This document shows positions 1 to 10,062 of a DNA stretch of 64,000 nt, one piece after another. The DNA comes from Omphiscola glabra. Taxonomy: Eukaryota; Mollusca; Gastropoda; Lymnaeidae. Under the pieces are notes generated by a model. It worked only from the letters and a program-made list of their open reading frames with translations. It had not been told where the DNA came from and ran no database searches. Positions within the stretch are counted from its first letter, which is position 1; each line of letters begins with the position of its first letter. The DNA lies in assembly GCA_964017045.1 (NCBI GenBank), contig OZ024799.1, positions 30,205,596 to 30,269,595 on the forward strand, written 5' to 3'. The translations under genes and the position numbers were made by a program.

Positions 1-43
1 GTGATTTGATATTGAATTACTTGTTATGTACTAATGGTAAAAT

Positions 44-433
44 CATCCATCACCACTCATCCATCACCACTCATCCATCACCACTCATCCATCGGGACCA
101 TCGCCACTCGTCCATCACCACTCATCCATCGCCACTCATCCATCACCACTCATCCATCGCCACTCATCCATCGGGACCATCGCCACTCGTCCATCACCAC
201 TCATCCATCACCACTCATACACCACCACTCATCCATCGCCACTCATCCATCGGGACCATCGCCACTCATCCATCACCACTCATACACCACCACTCATCCA
301 TCGCCACTCATCCATCGGGACCATCGCCACTCGTCCATCACCACTCATCCATCACCACTCATACACCACCACTCATCCATCGCCACTCATCCATCGGGAC
401 CATCGCCACTCGTCCATCACCACGCATCAATCA
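44..433. repeat. 14-bp minisatellite with longer blocks
   Basis: Tandem copies of CATCCATCACCACT with variants (CGCCACT, CACCACC). A GGGACCATCGCC marker recurs every 65 to 80 bases, so the array has a second, longer periodicity. Overlapping His/Ser/Pro-rich reading frames here are by-products of the repeat. Confidence 0.95.
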
Positions 434-744
434 GGACTGGTTACAATTTATAGAATTAAGGGACGAAAAAAGGAAGAGAGACAACACAAGTCGTAAAATT
501 TTCTTTGGATAGTAATCATTAATGGTGAGGGAGGGATGGGAAGATGTTTTTGGTGATTGCTGAGATGAATGTTTACAAAGTACAATATCAGCTAACTGGG
601 CCAGTAAATTAGCTCTAAAAAATGGCTTGAAAACTTCTTTCGGTGGTGATGTTAACATTCTGTTTAGAGATCAAATTGAATGATATAGGTATTTGGGATA
701 TGAAAAAGATGTTTACTTCAGACGAGCAAAAGCTCTACTGGGCC
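434..744. other. no recognised feature
   Basis: AT-rich single-copy-looking sequence between the 14-bp array and the hAT element. I see no convincing gene or repeat. Confidence 0.5.
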
Positions 745-752
745 GGTTAGAT

Positions 753-1114
753 CAGGGGTGGGCAAACTACGGCCCGCGGGCCGCATGCGGCCCGGCAACT
801 GATATTATGTGGCCCTCGAAGGCATTTAGAAATTTTAAAAAATTACTGTTTTTAAGCCATTTTGTTGAATTTTACAGAATTTCATGCACCGTTATGATTT
901 TTAAGACATTTTTGATCAAATTTCTTTCTAATTTTCTTTTTTTTTTTAAACAGTCCTTGACATTTGCCATGTAATGCTAAAATGCGAAACTACCGATTTT
1001 AATAAAGGGAAATGTTTATCGATATTTAAAAATTGGACATAATATACATGCTGCCTTCCAATAGCTTTACCTTTGTCAATGTGGCCCTCCGCACAAAACG
1101 TTTGCCCACTCCTG
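753..1114. mobile_element. non-autonomous hAT-like element, 362 bp
   Basis: The ends are CAGGGGTGGGCAAAC and, in reverse, GTTTGCCCACTCCTG, which form a terminal inverted repeat of hAT type. The 8-bp sequence GGTTAGAT lies directly outside both ends (745-752 and 1115-1122), a perfect target site duplication of the length typical of hAT. The left end continues into a GC-rich palindrome (CGGCCCGCGGGCCGC). The interior is AT-rich and has no transposase. Similar GGGTGGGCAAACT ends are common in animal hAT families. Confidence 0.9.
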
Positions 1115-1229
1115 GGTTAGATTGTTGTGTGAGGAATGATTGGACTGCGCTCAAAATGTGTGAAGGAAATAGTGAAACAAGGTACGTGGAAGCTTCAATA
1201 AAAAAAATATCACAGGACAATGATATCAG

Positions 1230-1256
1230 AACATTTCGGCCAAGAGCCTTCTTCAG
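1230..1256 (-). ncRNA. hammerhead-like core of Penelope type
   Basis: Read on the minus strand, the segment gives CTGAAGA, then a GGC/GCC-paired stem II, then GAAA. This fits the hammerhead core CUGANGA-stem-GAAA. Penelope-like retroelements are known to carry minimal hammerheads of this form. The cleavage-site helix was not modelled, so activity is unknown. Confidence 0.4.
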
Positions 1257-1293
1257 GAGACAGGACATTTGTCGTATTTTCATTTGTTCTGTC

Positions 1294-1323
1294 TAGTGAA
1301 GAAGGCGCTTAGCCGGAACGTTC
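1294..1323 (+). ncRNA. degenerate hammerhead-like motif
   Basis: GTGAAGAAGGCGCTTAGCC followed by GGAACGTTC resembles the Penelope hammerhead form but has G for the first C of CUGANGA and GGAA for GAAA. It lies about 40 bp from, and inverted to, the motif at 1230-1256. It is probably a relic of the same kind of terminal repeat. Confidence 0.25.
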
Positions 1324-1470
1324 TTTACTTACCTTTGATTGCTGTGCAGGCTGAAGCGTATGTTTGTAACCCGATTTATCATTTGTTTACCGAGGCAAAA
1401 ATTGTTCGCAAAAATTTGATAGTTAAATATGGCGTTCGTTATCCAAGACTCTACTGTTCATATACTGAGT

Positions 1471-1670
1471 GCTGGGTGGCCGAGCGGTCTACACTGAGGA
1501 CTGGAGTTCAAACCCCAGCAAAAGCACCCGGGGTGGATGGGACTCATCTAAGTGAAGGAAGACTCTGAATTCAAAGCCCGGAGATTGAGCCCCGAAGGCA
1601 GCATGACAATGACAATTTCGGCGACTCCTGCGACCCTACTGGAGCCGAGCTGCTTAGTCTTACATGCTGC
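1471..1670 (+). mobile_element. tRNA-related SINE head
   Basis: TGGCCGAGCGG (1477-1487) fits a Pol III A box and AGTTCAAACCC (1505-1515) fits a B box. The boxes are closer (about 28 bp) than in a normal tRNA gene, so this is a tRNA-derived SINE head and not a functional tRNA. No clear tail or target duplication was seen, so the 3' boundary is approximate. Confidence 0.55.
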
Positions 1671-1676
1671 TCCATT

Positions 1677-1855
1677 GGAGAGAAATGTAGTTTGTTGTTT
1701 AGGTTACCAGCTGTCTTCCTAGAGAGAAATGTGGTTTGTTGTTTAGGTTACCAGCTGTCTTCCTAGAGAGAAATGTGGTTTGTTGTTTAGGTTACCAGCT
1801 GTCTTCCTAGAGAGAAATGTGGTTTGTTGTTTAGGTTACCAGCTGTCTTCCTAGG
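1677..1855. repeat. 44-bp tandem repeat, about 4 copies
   Basis: Four nearly identical units containing TTTAGGTTACCAGCTGTC follow one another immediately downstream of the SINE-like head. The units differ at one or two bases. Confidence 0.95.
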
Positions 1856-1913
1856 GAAAAAAATGAATGACTTGTGATATCGTCAAGAAAAGTCTACACC
1901 ATCGTCACATTGT

Positions 1914-2197
1914 CTACCCCCGACTGATTCCCCACATCTGACCGATAAACGATGCTGCTGGCTCGCCGTCCATGGCTTGTCGTGTAAAAGTTCTGGGGTG
2001 GATGGGGTGAACATGCATTTGTTTTTATTTTGTCTTTATACAGCTGTTCTTTATTACATAAATGTATTTTATTTTATTGTCACGATTATGTCTCTTTTTC
2101 TAATATTTTTATGTACAGAGCGGTGAGCCCAGCCCTAGGCTGGGGTACTGCGCTATATAAGACAACTAATAATAATTATATAATAATAATAATAATA
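1914..2197 (+). mobile_element. retroelement insertion with long direct repeats
   Basis: The segment is flanked by 31-bp direct repeats (1883-1913 and 2198-2228, 29 of 31 identical by eye) that share AGTCTACACCATCG. It ends in a TAA/AATAAT-rich tail just before the right copy, preceded by GCGCTATATAAGACAAC. This is the expected layout for target-primed reverse transcription of a LINE or SINE. No reading frame is visible, so the family is unassigned. Confidence 0.6.
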
Positions 2198-2228
2198 TCA
2201 AGAGAAGTCTACACCATCGTGACATTGT

Positions 2229-3429
2229 GCTGGAATTTTAAAAAAACAACAACAACAAAAAAAACGAAAATTATATTCTAAATAAGTGTTCCCGGGATTT
2301 CCCGGGAAGACTTTTGTTTAGTAAAATTGTGTGGGATCCCGGGAGGAAAACACAGGTTGAGAACTGCTAAAAAAAAAAAAAAAAAAAAGGCGTACGTCCC
2401 CTTGTCTGACATCAGCAAATCCGCCAAGGTCAGACAGGGAGACCCTCACGTGACTAGGAACATGAGTCTCCACCATTTGATGTTGCCTGCAGCAATGACG
2501 TCACAAGCATCATTTTTTAAACCCGTGACTGTCATCACTGTCATTATAACGAGAGGCCAAACAACCTACTGGTGGAGTGTGTGTGTGTGTGTTTGTGTGT
2601 GAATCGGTAGAATAAATGTTCATGATTTATGTGTTTGACACACAGGGCAATTATTGTAAAAGAAGGTAAGCCAATACGTTGATGTAAATGTAATAATAAA
2701 CAGATGATTTTTATGGAGGAGACCGTCTTTTGGACTTTGTGCACTGTGTGGACATAGTTACTTTCTTTTCTGATTCAGAATATCATTTCAAATGGAAATA
2801 TATATCATGAAGCTTAGTTAAGTTTTATTGTCAAAATTTTGTGACACATTTTTGACAATGGGAGACGGGGGTCATATTTCGGCCAAAATAGTGTGACGTC
2901 ATGAATAGCCTCTGAATGATTAGGTTACCATACATATTTTTAAATCTAGTTATTTTTAATACATATTTAGCAAATGTCATATGTTGCTTGGCATTTTTAT
3001 GTTTTTTTTCGTTTTAAATAAATAGTTTCAACATTTTTGTTTTAAGCAATTAACCACAACACTATGTCCCAGGGCTTAACAATTCAACATGAATTTACAT
3101 ATACTTGGTAACAATCATAATAATAATAAACTTTCAAATATTTTTATGTTTTAAAACACCGAAAGGAGAGACCTGTCTAGTGGGAGGCTAGTAAATAAAC
3201 TCATTTTCAAAAAAAAAGAGTCGGTGAGCTTAATAATTTTGTGGAACCATTGGTAAATATTTGAGACCCTTCGTCGTGTGCAAACCCGTGGCAGGTAAAA
3301 CAATATCAGGTACCCGTCGGAGACATTGTGAAATGTCTTTGAAAAATCGATGGCTGTCTCAGCAGAGTTGTCGTTTTCTGAGCACTCATTCAATTTGCTA
3401 AATTTGTTTTAACCATAAAAATATGTATG
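2229..3429. other. no recognised gene
   Basis: AT-rich DNA with a poly(A) run at about 2371-2389 and a short TG microsatellite near 2576-2602. I see no supported gene or complete element. Confidence 0.5.
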
Positions 3430-3953
3430 TGTTACGGCCAAAGCCCGAAGTTCGGCCAGTTCGCGAATTGGCCGGCCATTTCGCACTTTGGCCGAGGCGT
3501 GTGGCCAATGTCCGATGTACTGGAAATGGCCGGTGTGTATGCTACACTCGATGCAATTGTACTACCAAGTGCTCAACGAATCGCTGCAAATGTAAAAAAA
3601 ATAACGAACTGCTGTGTAATTCGAAATGTCATAAAAGTTCATCTTGTTGTAACAAGTGTTGATAGAGATTGGTCATTTACTGTAATAAACTAATTTGACT
3701 TTTTGGCAATTTAGTATAATTAATAATCAATATAATATGATTATTATTACAGTATACAAACACCCAAACTCGTTCATGAACATTTTCTTCCGACTTTGGC
3801 CGATCGCCCCCAGCCATTTCGCAAACTGGCTGGCCAAATCCCAAAATCTAGAAAAGATCGGACATTGGCCGGTCAATTTGATGCGATATTGGCCAGTTCG
3901 CGATTTGGCCGGCCAGTTCCCGATTTGGCCGATTTCGGGCTTTGGCCGTAACA
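3430..3953. mobile_element. Ginger-like inverted-repeat DNA element, 524 bp
   Basis: The ends are TGTTACGGCCAAAGCCCGAA and its exact inverse TTCGGGCTTTGGCCGTAACA. The arms continue as imperfect inverted repeats rich in TTGGCCGGCC and TTCGCGAA. The flanks TATG and TATA could be a decayed 4-bp target duplication. A TGTNR start, 4-bp duplication and Cys-rich protein tail are features I associate with Ginger DNA transposons, so a deleted Ginger relative is inferred. Confidence 0.65.
3513..3662 (+). pseudogene. Cys-rich C-terminal fragment of a transposon protein
   Basis: A 49-residue tail contains 14 cysteines and one CH pair in the order CVCYTRCNC, KCSTNRCKCKK, CNSKCH, CCNKC, then a stop. The pattern CxC..CxxCK..CxCKK..C..CH..C resembles the Cys-rich end of KRBA2-like, Ginger-derived integrase proteins, from general knowledge and not from a search. 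It lies within the left half of the 3430-3953 element, and the upstream residues of the same frame are read from the inverted repeat. Nothing upstream encodes an integrase core, so I call it a remnant left by internal deletion. An unrelated Cys-rich peptide is possible but less likely given its position. Confidence 0.45.
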
Positions 3954-4222
3954 TATATAAAAGGAATTCCTCGTCATTTGATTTAATTACTTCACTGTGT
4001 CAGATTCAATGAGAGGTGGGGTGGGTATGATAAGGAAATGCCCCACTTGAGTCACGTGATGTTTCTAACGAATGTCCATGACTTTTTTGTCGTTATAGAT
4101 TTGGGGGGGGGGGTCCTCACATGTTTAGCGCACCCCCCTTCCACGGTCGTATCATTAAAAGCTACTTGTATTAATAATTTAACTCTTTCCTTTAAAAAAT
4201 CCCCCCCCTTTTTTTTCTATAC

Positions 4223-4421
4223 CAGTGGTTCTCAACTTTCCTAATGCCGCGACCCTTTAATAAAGTTCCTCACGCTGTGGCGAACCCCATCCACAAAATT
4301 ATATTCTTCGCTACTTTTTAACTGTAGAGAACATAATGTGTTTTCCCATAGGCTATGACAACCCCTGGGAAAGGGTCATTCGACCCCCAAAGGGGTCTGA
4401 CCCACAGGTTGAGAACCGCTG
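4223..4421 (+). mobile_element. hAT MITE, GGTTCTCAAC family, copy 1
   Basis: The ends are CAGTGGTTCTCAAC and GTTGAGAACCGCTG, 199 bp apart. Flanks TTCTATAC and CTCTATAC match at 7 of 8 bases. Internal GCGACCC and GGGTCATTCGACCC motifs are shared with the copies at 17793 and 60949. Confidence 0.9.
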
Positions 4422-4698
4422 CTCTATACATTTTAGTTTCTTTCAGTCTTCATGTGTCTGTTACTGTCATATTTGGACTTTAAGGCCACAATTTTGTCTT
4501 GTCAATTAAGGAACCTGTCATATCTGTGTTAGTGTATCTAGGAATTTTATTTTAAGCAGCCTACCGGTATGAATATTGTTTTTTTTCGCACCCTCCCCAG
4601 TGGTGCACCTTGAAAAAAATGCCACCCCGGGGCGAACTCCTAAAACGGCATCCAAAGCCTGGGGAGAGGGGGTGAAGCTGATACGATTTCCCGGGGCC

Positions 4699-4975
4699 CA
4701 TGGAGCTCAAAGGGGGCCGTAGAGCTCAAAGAGGGTCCACGGGGCTCATGGAGCTCAAATGTAGCCATAGCGCTCAAAAGGGCTGTATAGCTCAAAGGGG
4801 GCCATATAGCTCAAAGGTAGCCATAGCGCTCAAAGGGGGCCATATAGCTAAAAGGGGGCCATATAGCTCAAAGGGGGCCATATAGCTCAAATGTAGCCAT
4901 AGCGCTCAAAGGGGGCCATATAGCCCAAAGGGGGCCATATAGCTCAAAGGGAGCCCATCGAGCTCAAATAAGATT
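4699..4975. repeat. 18-19-bp minisatellite, GGCCATATAGCTCAAA
   Basis: About 15 imperfect copies of GGGGGCCATATAGCTCAAA, with variants such as ATGTAGCCATAGCGCTCAAA. It shares the (G)AGCTCAA core with the array at 5193 and probably has the same origin. Confidence 0.95.
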
Positions 4976-5192
4976 CGTGAAGGGGATGTTTTTATAAATT
5001 AAAAAAACAAATTTTTAAAAAAGAAAACAATATTGGATATATGCTTCCTAGACGATAGTTTGTGTGCATAGAAAACTGCATTATTGACATAACCAACCTT
5101 GTAATGTAAGGTCATATCTTACTAAAACATTTCACAAAGATGGAGAATATTTTAGGTTTAAATGGTGAAAAACACGTTTACATGTGTAGGTT

Positions 5193-5428
5193 AGGGGGCT
5201 CATGGAGCTCAAGGGGCCCATGGAGCTCAAGGGGTCCATTGAGCTCAAGGGCCCATGGAGCTCAAGGGGTCCATGGAGCTCAAGGGGTCCATGGAGCTCA
5301 AGGGCCCATGGAGCTCAAAGGGGTCTATGGAGCTCAAGGGGTCTATGGAGCTCAAGGGGGCCCATGGAGCTCAAGGGGTCCATGGAGCTCAAGGGGCCCA
5401 TGGAGCTCAAGGGGCCCATGAAGCTCAA
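5193..5428. repeat. 18-bp minisatellite, GGGGTCCATGGAGCTCAA
   Basis: About 13 copies, more uniform than the related array 220 bp upstream. Because 18 is divisible by 3, short frames stay open in this stretch, but they only repeat the unit. Confidence 0.95.
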
Positions 5429-5699
5429 GTGATGGGGGTCATTCCAGGTTTTAATAATACTCTCTGGTGCACACAGTAATGAACACAAACATTACTAAAT
5501 TAAGTTTATGTAAACCCCAATATTTCCGCTCTGTGAGGTCGTCGGTCCTGTTCTGGGTACGCCATTGTAATCTATTACGTCACTGTTTTGATTTGCGGGA
5601 CATATACTCTTCAAATCGATGTGTTAATCAAGTAAACCACTGAAAATTCTATACATATGATTGTATAAAATGATGTGTAAGTCACGATCTATGCGTTAG

Positions 5700-5982
5700 G
5701 GTTACCGGAAATTTGATCGAAAGAAATTTCGTCGACGGAAAATTGATCGACGGTAAATTGATCGAACGGAAATTTGGTCGAATCTTTTTTCAGTCCAGAC
5801 GTTAAAATTTTCGTCAAATTTCTTTTTGAACGCACTATACTATATAGCAAAACAAAATAATGCGTTCAAAAAGAAATTTGACGCAAAATTTTAACGTATA
5901 AATTAAAAAAACGAGTCGATCAAATTTCCGTTCGATCAAATTTCCGTCGATCAATTTTCCGTCGACCACATTTCCGGATACG
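5700..5982. mobile_element. foldback MITE with 9-bp target duplication
   Basis: The element is almost entirely an inverted repeat. The outer arms contain ATTGATCGACGG and AAATTTGATCGA motifs, and the inner arms are GAAATTTGAC with GTTAAAATTTT around a short AT-rich loop. ATGCGTTAG is perfectly duplicated at 5691-5699 and 5983-5991. A 9-bp duplication is typical of Mutator-like elements, so a MULE-type foldback is the best guess. No coding capacity is present. Confidence 0.8.
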
Positions 5983-6349
5983 ATGCGTTAGAGACTTCTA
6001 TTTCTAATGAGCTGGTTTCCACCGGCGTTTATTTGAACGTGTGGCTATTTATAGAATCGTCGTTAACTATTTATATTATGACCTTTTGAAATGAAAAGAA
6101 ACAATGGTTTCTTTAAAATTTTGATATTTGCAGTTCAACACACAGTTATGGAATAGCTTTTAATATAATATATATATAGATATAAACATCCTGAAACTAC
6201 GGAATTACAGGAAGCCATTTTTACCTAAATGCAAATCTCAAACGAAGGGCCTAAATTTGGAATGAACACTCGAGAGATACTACTACGGACCAGGGGCGTC
6301 AACACAAGGGGGAGGGGAGCAGCCGCTTCTAATCTGAGTTGGGGGTGGA

Positions 6350-6524
6350 CAGAGGCGCAGCTAAAAGAGGGTAGGGTGGGACATATGTCCCTGGGCGCCA
6401 GACTAGTTAGGTGCGCAAAAATGTGCGTTGATTTTTTTTATTGATGAGAGTTGACGAAAAAGACAGGTAGGTGCTTTAAAATGAATCTTGTCCCCGGGTG
6501 CCAACACTCTTAGCTACGCCTCTG
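6350..6524 (-). mobile_element. CAGAGGCG MITE, copy 1 (nested)
   Basis: The ends are CAGAGGCGCAGCTAA and TTAGCTACGCCTCTG. The flank GGGTGGA occurs on both sides (6343-6349 and 6525-6531). Internal TCCCTGGGCGCCAGACTAGTTAGG matches in reverse the copies at 32553 and 49254. It sits inside the 2.34-kb hAT-like element, so it inserted later. Confidence 0.85.
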
Positions 6525-6969
6525 GGGTGGAATAAAATCACATACCCTTTCTCGGTTTCATCAGGTACGGTAATAAAATTAATATGGTGGAAAAATAATT
6601 ATAAAACAAAAATAACAAGAAACAATAGCGTAGACAACATTGCGGCTAGTGCAAGGAAACCGCCGCGCATCTGAAAACTGCCCTTAGGGAAATGTATGTG
6701 TTGAGTCTGGACGACAAAAGGGCAAGTGTTGCAAAGGCTGCGACCACATGGCTTGGTCCCGAAGTGGGAGGGGGCAGAGTTGATGCGACTGTGCACAAGG
6801 AGGGCTCTCGGATTTTATTTAAATTGCTTTGTACTGTGGCGTCTCCAATATAATAAACAACTTAAGAAGCCGACCAAGTTTTGGTTTTGCCCCCCTCCCC
6901 TTTGAAAAAAAACCTGAAATGACACCCCTGATGGGCATAGTCTATAGCAGCTGATTTACATTTTCATTT

Positions 6970-7241
6970 TGCGGAACTGATATACCAGCCAACACCATCT
7001 TTATCTAACAATTCAGCACTTAAAATAGAAGCATTGTCGGTGTGAGCAATAATTGCCATAAGCTCTCCCTATCTACTTGCAGCTACTCGCATTGGTCGAA
7101 TCCTTTTTTGTCGAGGAGCAGTTGCTAATTTCTTATACTCAAGAGGGCATTGTCGGTGCTGTTGAACATGCTTTTTCAACATGACTTGTGATGCAAAATA
7201 CATGTTACAGATTTTTGCAAATCCGTTCAAGCAGCGATGTT
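6970..7241 (-). pseudogene. decayed zinc-finger-like ORF in hAT-like element
   Basis: On the minus strand one frame reads ICNMYFASQVMLKKHVQQH, with the C-x12-H-x3-H half of a C2H2 finger. It is followed by a basic stretch (APRQKRIRPMRVAASR), a stop, and SAELLDKDGVGWY. The first Cys of the finger is not at the expected position in frame, and stops interrupt the rest. It lies inside the 6291-8633 element, so it may be a remnant of that element's protein or of captured sequence. I do not recognise the family, and no promoter or splice signal was found. Confidence 0.35.
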
Positions 7242-7769
7242 ATTATTGTTACTCACTTTACTTTCCCCTAATTCTCAAAATATCGTATTCCCACTCTATC
7301 AATATCATTTATCTTGACTGCACATGACACTTGAACCTTGTCCTTGTTCCATATCTGCAACATGATCGCAAACATACCGCCCTAGTCATTTGCGACAAAC
7401 AGAATCTACAGGTGAAGAGAGGCCAACTTTTGACTTCTCTTGCATTAACAAAGTGTGCTAACATTCTGACCAGCCATCTACAGTGCTCAGACCGACACAC
7501 ATGAAATAAATCTTATATTGTTAAAGCCTAAAAATTATATGACTATTTACACTTTTTCTTTTCAAATAATGTAATAACCAGTCAATTTTTAAGATTACAA
7601 TTTTAATAAGGAAAACATGATTGTTGATGTCAACTAATCTAAACCCCCTCCCTCCCCCTTGTCAACAACTGTCAAACATTTCCAAACCCCTCCCCCCTAT
7701 TTTGTTGACATAATTAATGGACGCCCCTTTAACTAAGATTTGATTTTATTCTTTAACATTTTCCCTAAA

Positions 7770-8115
7770 TGGATTAAGATGTATTATTATTAGTAAACTG
7801 TGACGTGAAACAACGAAGTCATCCCCGAGCCGATTTTAAAGTGACCACAACAGTTTTTGCGTCATTTTTCGATATGCGCAGAAGGTTTGCGCGACTGAGT
7901 TTCACGGTACCTATAATGCCTGAGGCAATTTCGACTAATTAATGTTTTTAAAAAAATGAATTTTAAAAAATTCAAAAGGAGAAAATTTTAGACTGGAATA
8001 ATTTTTTGTGACGTCACAAACCATTTACCACATTCCCCTCTGTCACAAGGTGACCCAAATTCTCAACCCCCCTCCCCCTGAGCGTGACGTAATGTGCGAA
8101 CGAACCGTAAGTTAA
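7770..8115 (-). mobile_element. partial copy of the GTTCATAAATTACG element
   Basis: In reverse complement this stretch is similar along its length to 30900-31250. Shared blocks include GACGCAAAAACTGTTGTGG, TGACGTCACA and AAAATGTTAAAGAA. The end near 8091-8119 (GTGACGTAATGTGCGAACGA) corresponds to the left terminus of the copy at 30824. The other end is replaced by unrelated C-rich sequence. Confidence 0.65.
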
Positions 8116-8754
8116 TTACTTTTTGTGACGGACAATTTATTTTTAGTTTTTGTATGGAGAGATTTTTAAAAATTCATTCATTAAAAAAGTACCTGTAGTT
8201 TAAAGAAAAAAAAGCAATTTTAAAATCATTATTTAGTATTTAGTGACAGCTTAAAAACCAGTATTTGTATAACTAAAATAAGTTCAAGCACGACCCAAAT
8301 CCAGCGCTGACAGATATACTGCTCAAAGGCGTAGCCACCATGGTGGGACAATATATTTTCAAAACCCCTTCGACAATAAAAACTCTGCAGTGTGCGAAAA
8401 ATGCTGCACCGCCATAAAAAGAAAGAAAAAGACACCAGAGACGAATTGCCCCTCTGTCCCCTCCCTGCGCAATTGGTGCCGCCCCACCCGAATATCTGAA
8501 TAGCCACCCCCCCCCACCCCCAAACAAAAAAAAAGCAACAACAATGCTAGCAAAAATATGCAGAACTTAGCAATGTCAATGGGGGCGTGGGAGTTTGGCT
8601 CCCACCACTCGGGGTGGGGGCTAGACGCCCCTGCTACGGACCCAAATTTTTTGCCACGACAAGATTAAGATTTTCATAGGTCGACTCCGGAGTCCAAATC
8701 AGGTCCAGGTGTTTGCTGAAGTCGGATATGTTTTCGATACTTAAGTTTCATGAT

Positions 8755-9415
8755 TCATTACAATTTTGTCCCACTCTTAGTCTGTCATAACAACTTAGTC
8801 CTACTTTTAGTCTGTCATAACAACTTGGTCCTACTCTTAGCCTGCCAGAACAACTTGGTCCTACTCTTAGCCTGCCATAAAAACTTAGTCCTACTCTTAG
8901 TCTGTCATAAGAACTTAGTCCTGCTCTTAGCCTGCCATAACAACTTGGTCCTACTCTTAGCCTGCCATAACAACTTAGTCCTACTCTTAGTCTGTCATAA
9001 GAACTTAGTCCTGCTCTTAGCCTGCCATAACAACTTAGTCTTGCTCTTAGCCTGCCATAACAACTTGGCCCTACTCTTAGTCTGTCATAACAACTTGGTC
9101 CTACTCTTAGCCTGCCATAACAACTTGGTCCTGCCTACTCTTAGCCTGCCATAATACCTTAGTCCTATTCTTAGTCTGTCATAAGAACTTAGTTCTGCTC
9201 TTACCCTGCCATAACAACTTGGTCCTACTATTAGCCTGCCATAACAACTTGGTCCTACTCTTAGCCTGCCATAACAACTCGGTCCTACTCTTCGCCTGCC
9301 ATAACAACTTGGTCCTACTCTTAGCCTGCCATAACAACTTGGCCCTACTCTTAGCACTTGGTCCTACTCTTACCCTACCATAACACCTTAGTCCTACTCT
9401 TAGCCTGCCATAAAA
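8755..9415. repeat. 30-bp minisatellite, about 22 copies
   Basis: Units contain CATAACAACTTGGTCCTACT and CTTAGCCTGC. Neighbouring units share variants (TTAGTCTGTCATAAGAACTT recurs at intervals), so blocks of several units were duplicated. Open frames on both strands are repeat artefacts of the 3-divisible period. Confidence 0.97.
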
Positions 9416-9803
9416 ATCTATAAATAGCTGTTGGAACATTTGAACTATGGGATGCTGTCAGTTTCACTTCTACTGGCTATGGAAACGGAATGATAAATGA
9501 TGCGTGTCGTTACAAAGTGGGTCATTCTGTGCATGGGTCAGTGCACACGATCCACTCAGCTCATTGTAGGCCACAAACATGGTCAGCGTTTGTCAGGGTT
9601 CTGTTGACCACGGTTGATCTGCTGACCACTTCCCCACAAGTCAGTGTCGTGTCTGCTTTTTATAATTGGGGTTAGGGAGAACTTGGGGGTCTTATGTTAC
9701 GTTATACATAAACAGAGTTGTGGTAAACGTTAAAAGATATCAAATATTTAAATGCACAAAATAATAATTTACATCCTGGTGTTTGTAACAGAAAAATACC
9801 GGG
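9416..9803. other. no recognised feature
   Basis: Mixed-composition sequence with short echoes of TGCATGGGTCAGTG. No gene is supported. Confidence 0.5.
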
Positions 9804-10062
9804 AACAATAAGACACGGGGAACAATAAGACACGGGGAACAATAAGACACGGGAACAATAAGACACGGGGAACAATAAGGCACGGGGAACAATAAGACAC
9901 GGGGAACAATAAGACACGGGGAACAATAAGACACGGACACGGGGAACAATAAGCCACGGGGAACAATAAGCCACGGGGAACAATAAGACACGGGGAACAA
10001 TAAGGCACGGGGAACAATAAGACACGGGGAACAATAAGACACGGGGAACAACAAGGCACAGA
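9804..10062. repeat. 17-bp minisatellite, GGGGAACAATAAGACAC
   Basis: About 15 copies, decaying on the right into ATACTGAAAAG-type sequence. It borders a GGAAAAGTCACAAATTTTG fragment of the GTCAC element at about 10190. Confidence 0.95.

Larger units (their letters stand above)
6291..8633. mobile_element. 2.34-kb hAT-like element
   Basis: Perfect 10-bp inverted ends CAGGGGCGTC and GACGCCCCTG are each bordered by the 8-bp direct repeat CTACGGAC (6283-6290 and 8634-8641). This pair of matches 2.3 kb apart is unlikely by chance. The interior holds a nested MITE (6350), a decayed zinc-finger-like frame on the minus strand and part of another MITE family (7770-8115). No intact transposase is visible, so it is a non-autonomous or decayed copy. 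Confidence 0.75.

Noticed and set aside
1471..1516. Functional tRNA gene
   Set aside because: A and B box motifs are too close, and no cloverleaf with acceptor stem could be drawn; a SINE head fits better.
2281..2390. Fragment of a GGTTCTCAAC-type hAT element
   Set aside because: Only AACACAGGTTGAGAACTGCT before a poly(A) run resembles an end. The left part and any target duplication are missing.
8755..9415. CRISPR-like array
   Set aside because: The units are contiguous with no unique spacers, and the DNA is eukaryotic. The same holds for the 13.5, 35.6, 47.8 and 63 kb arrays.
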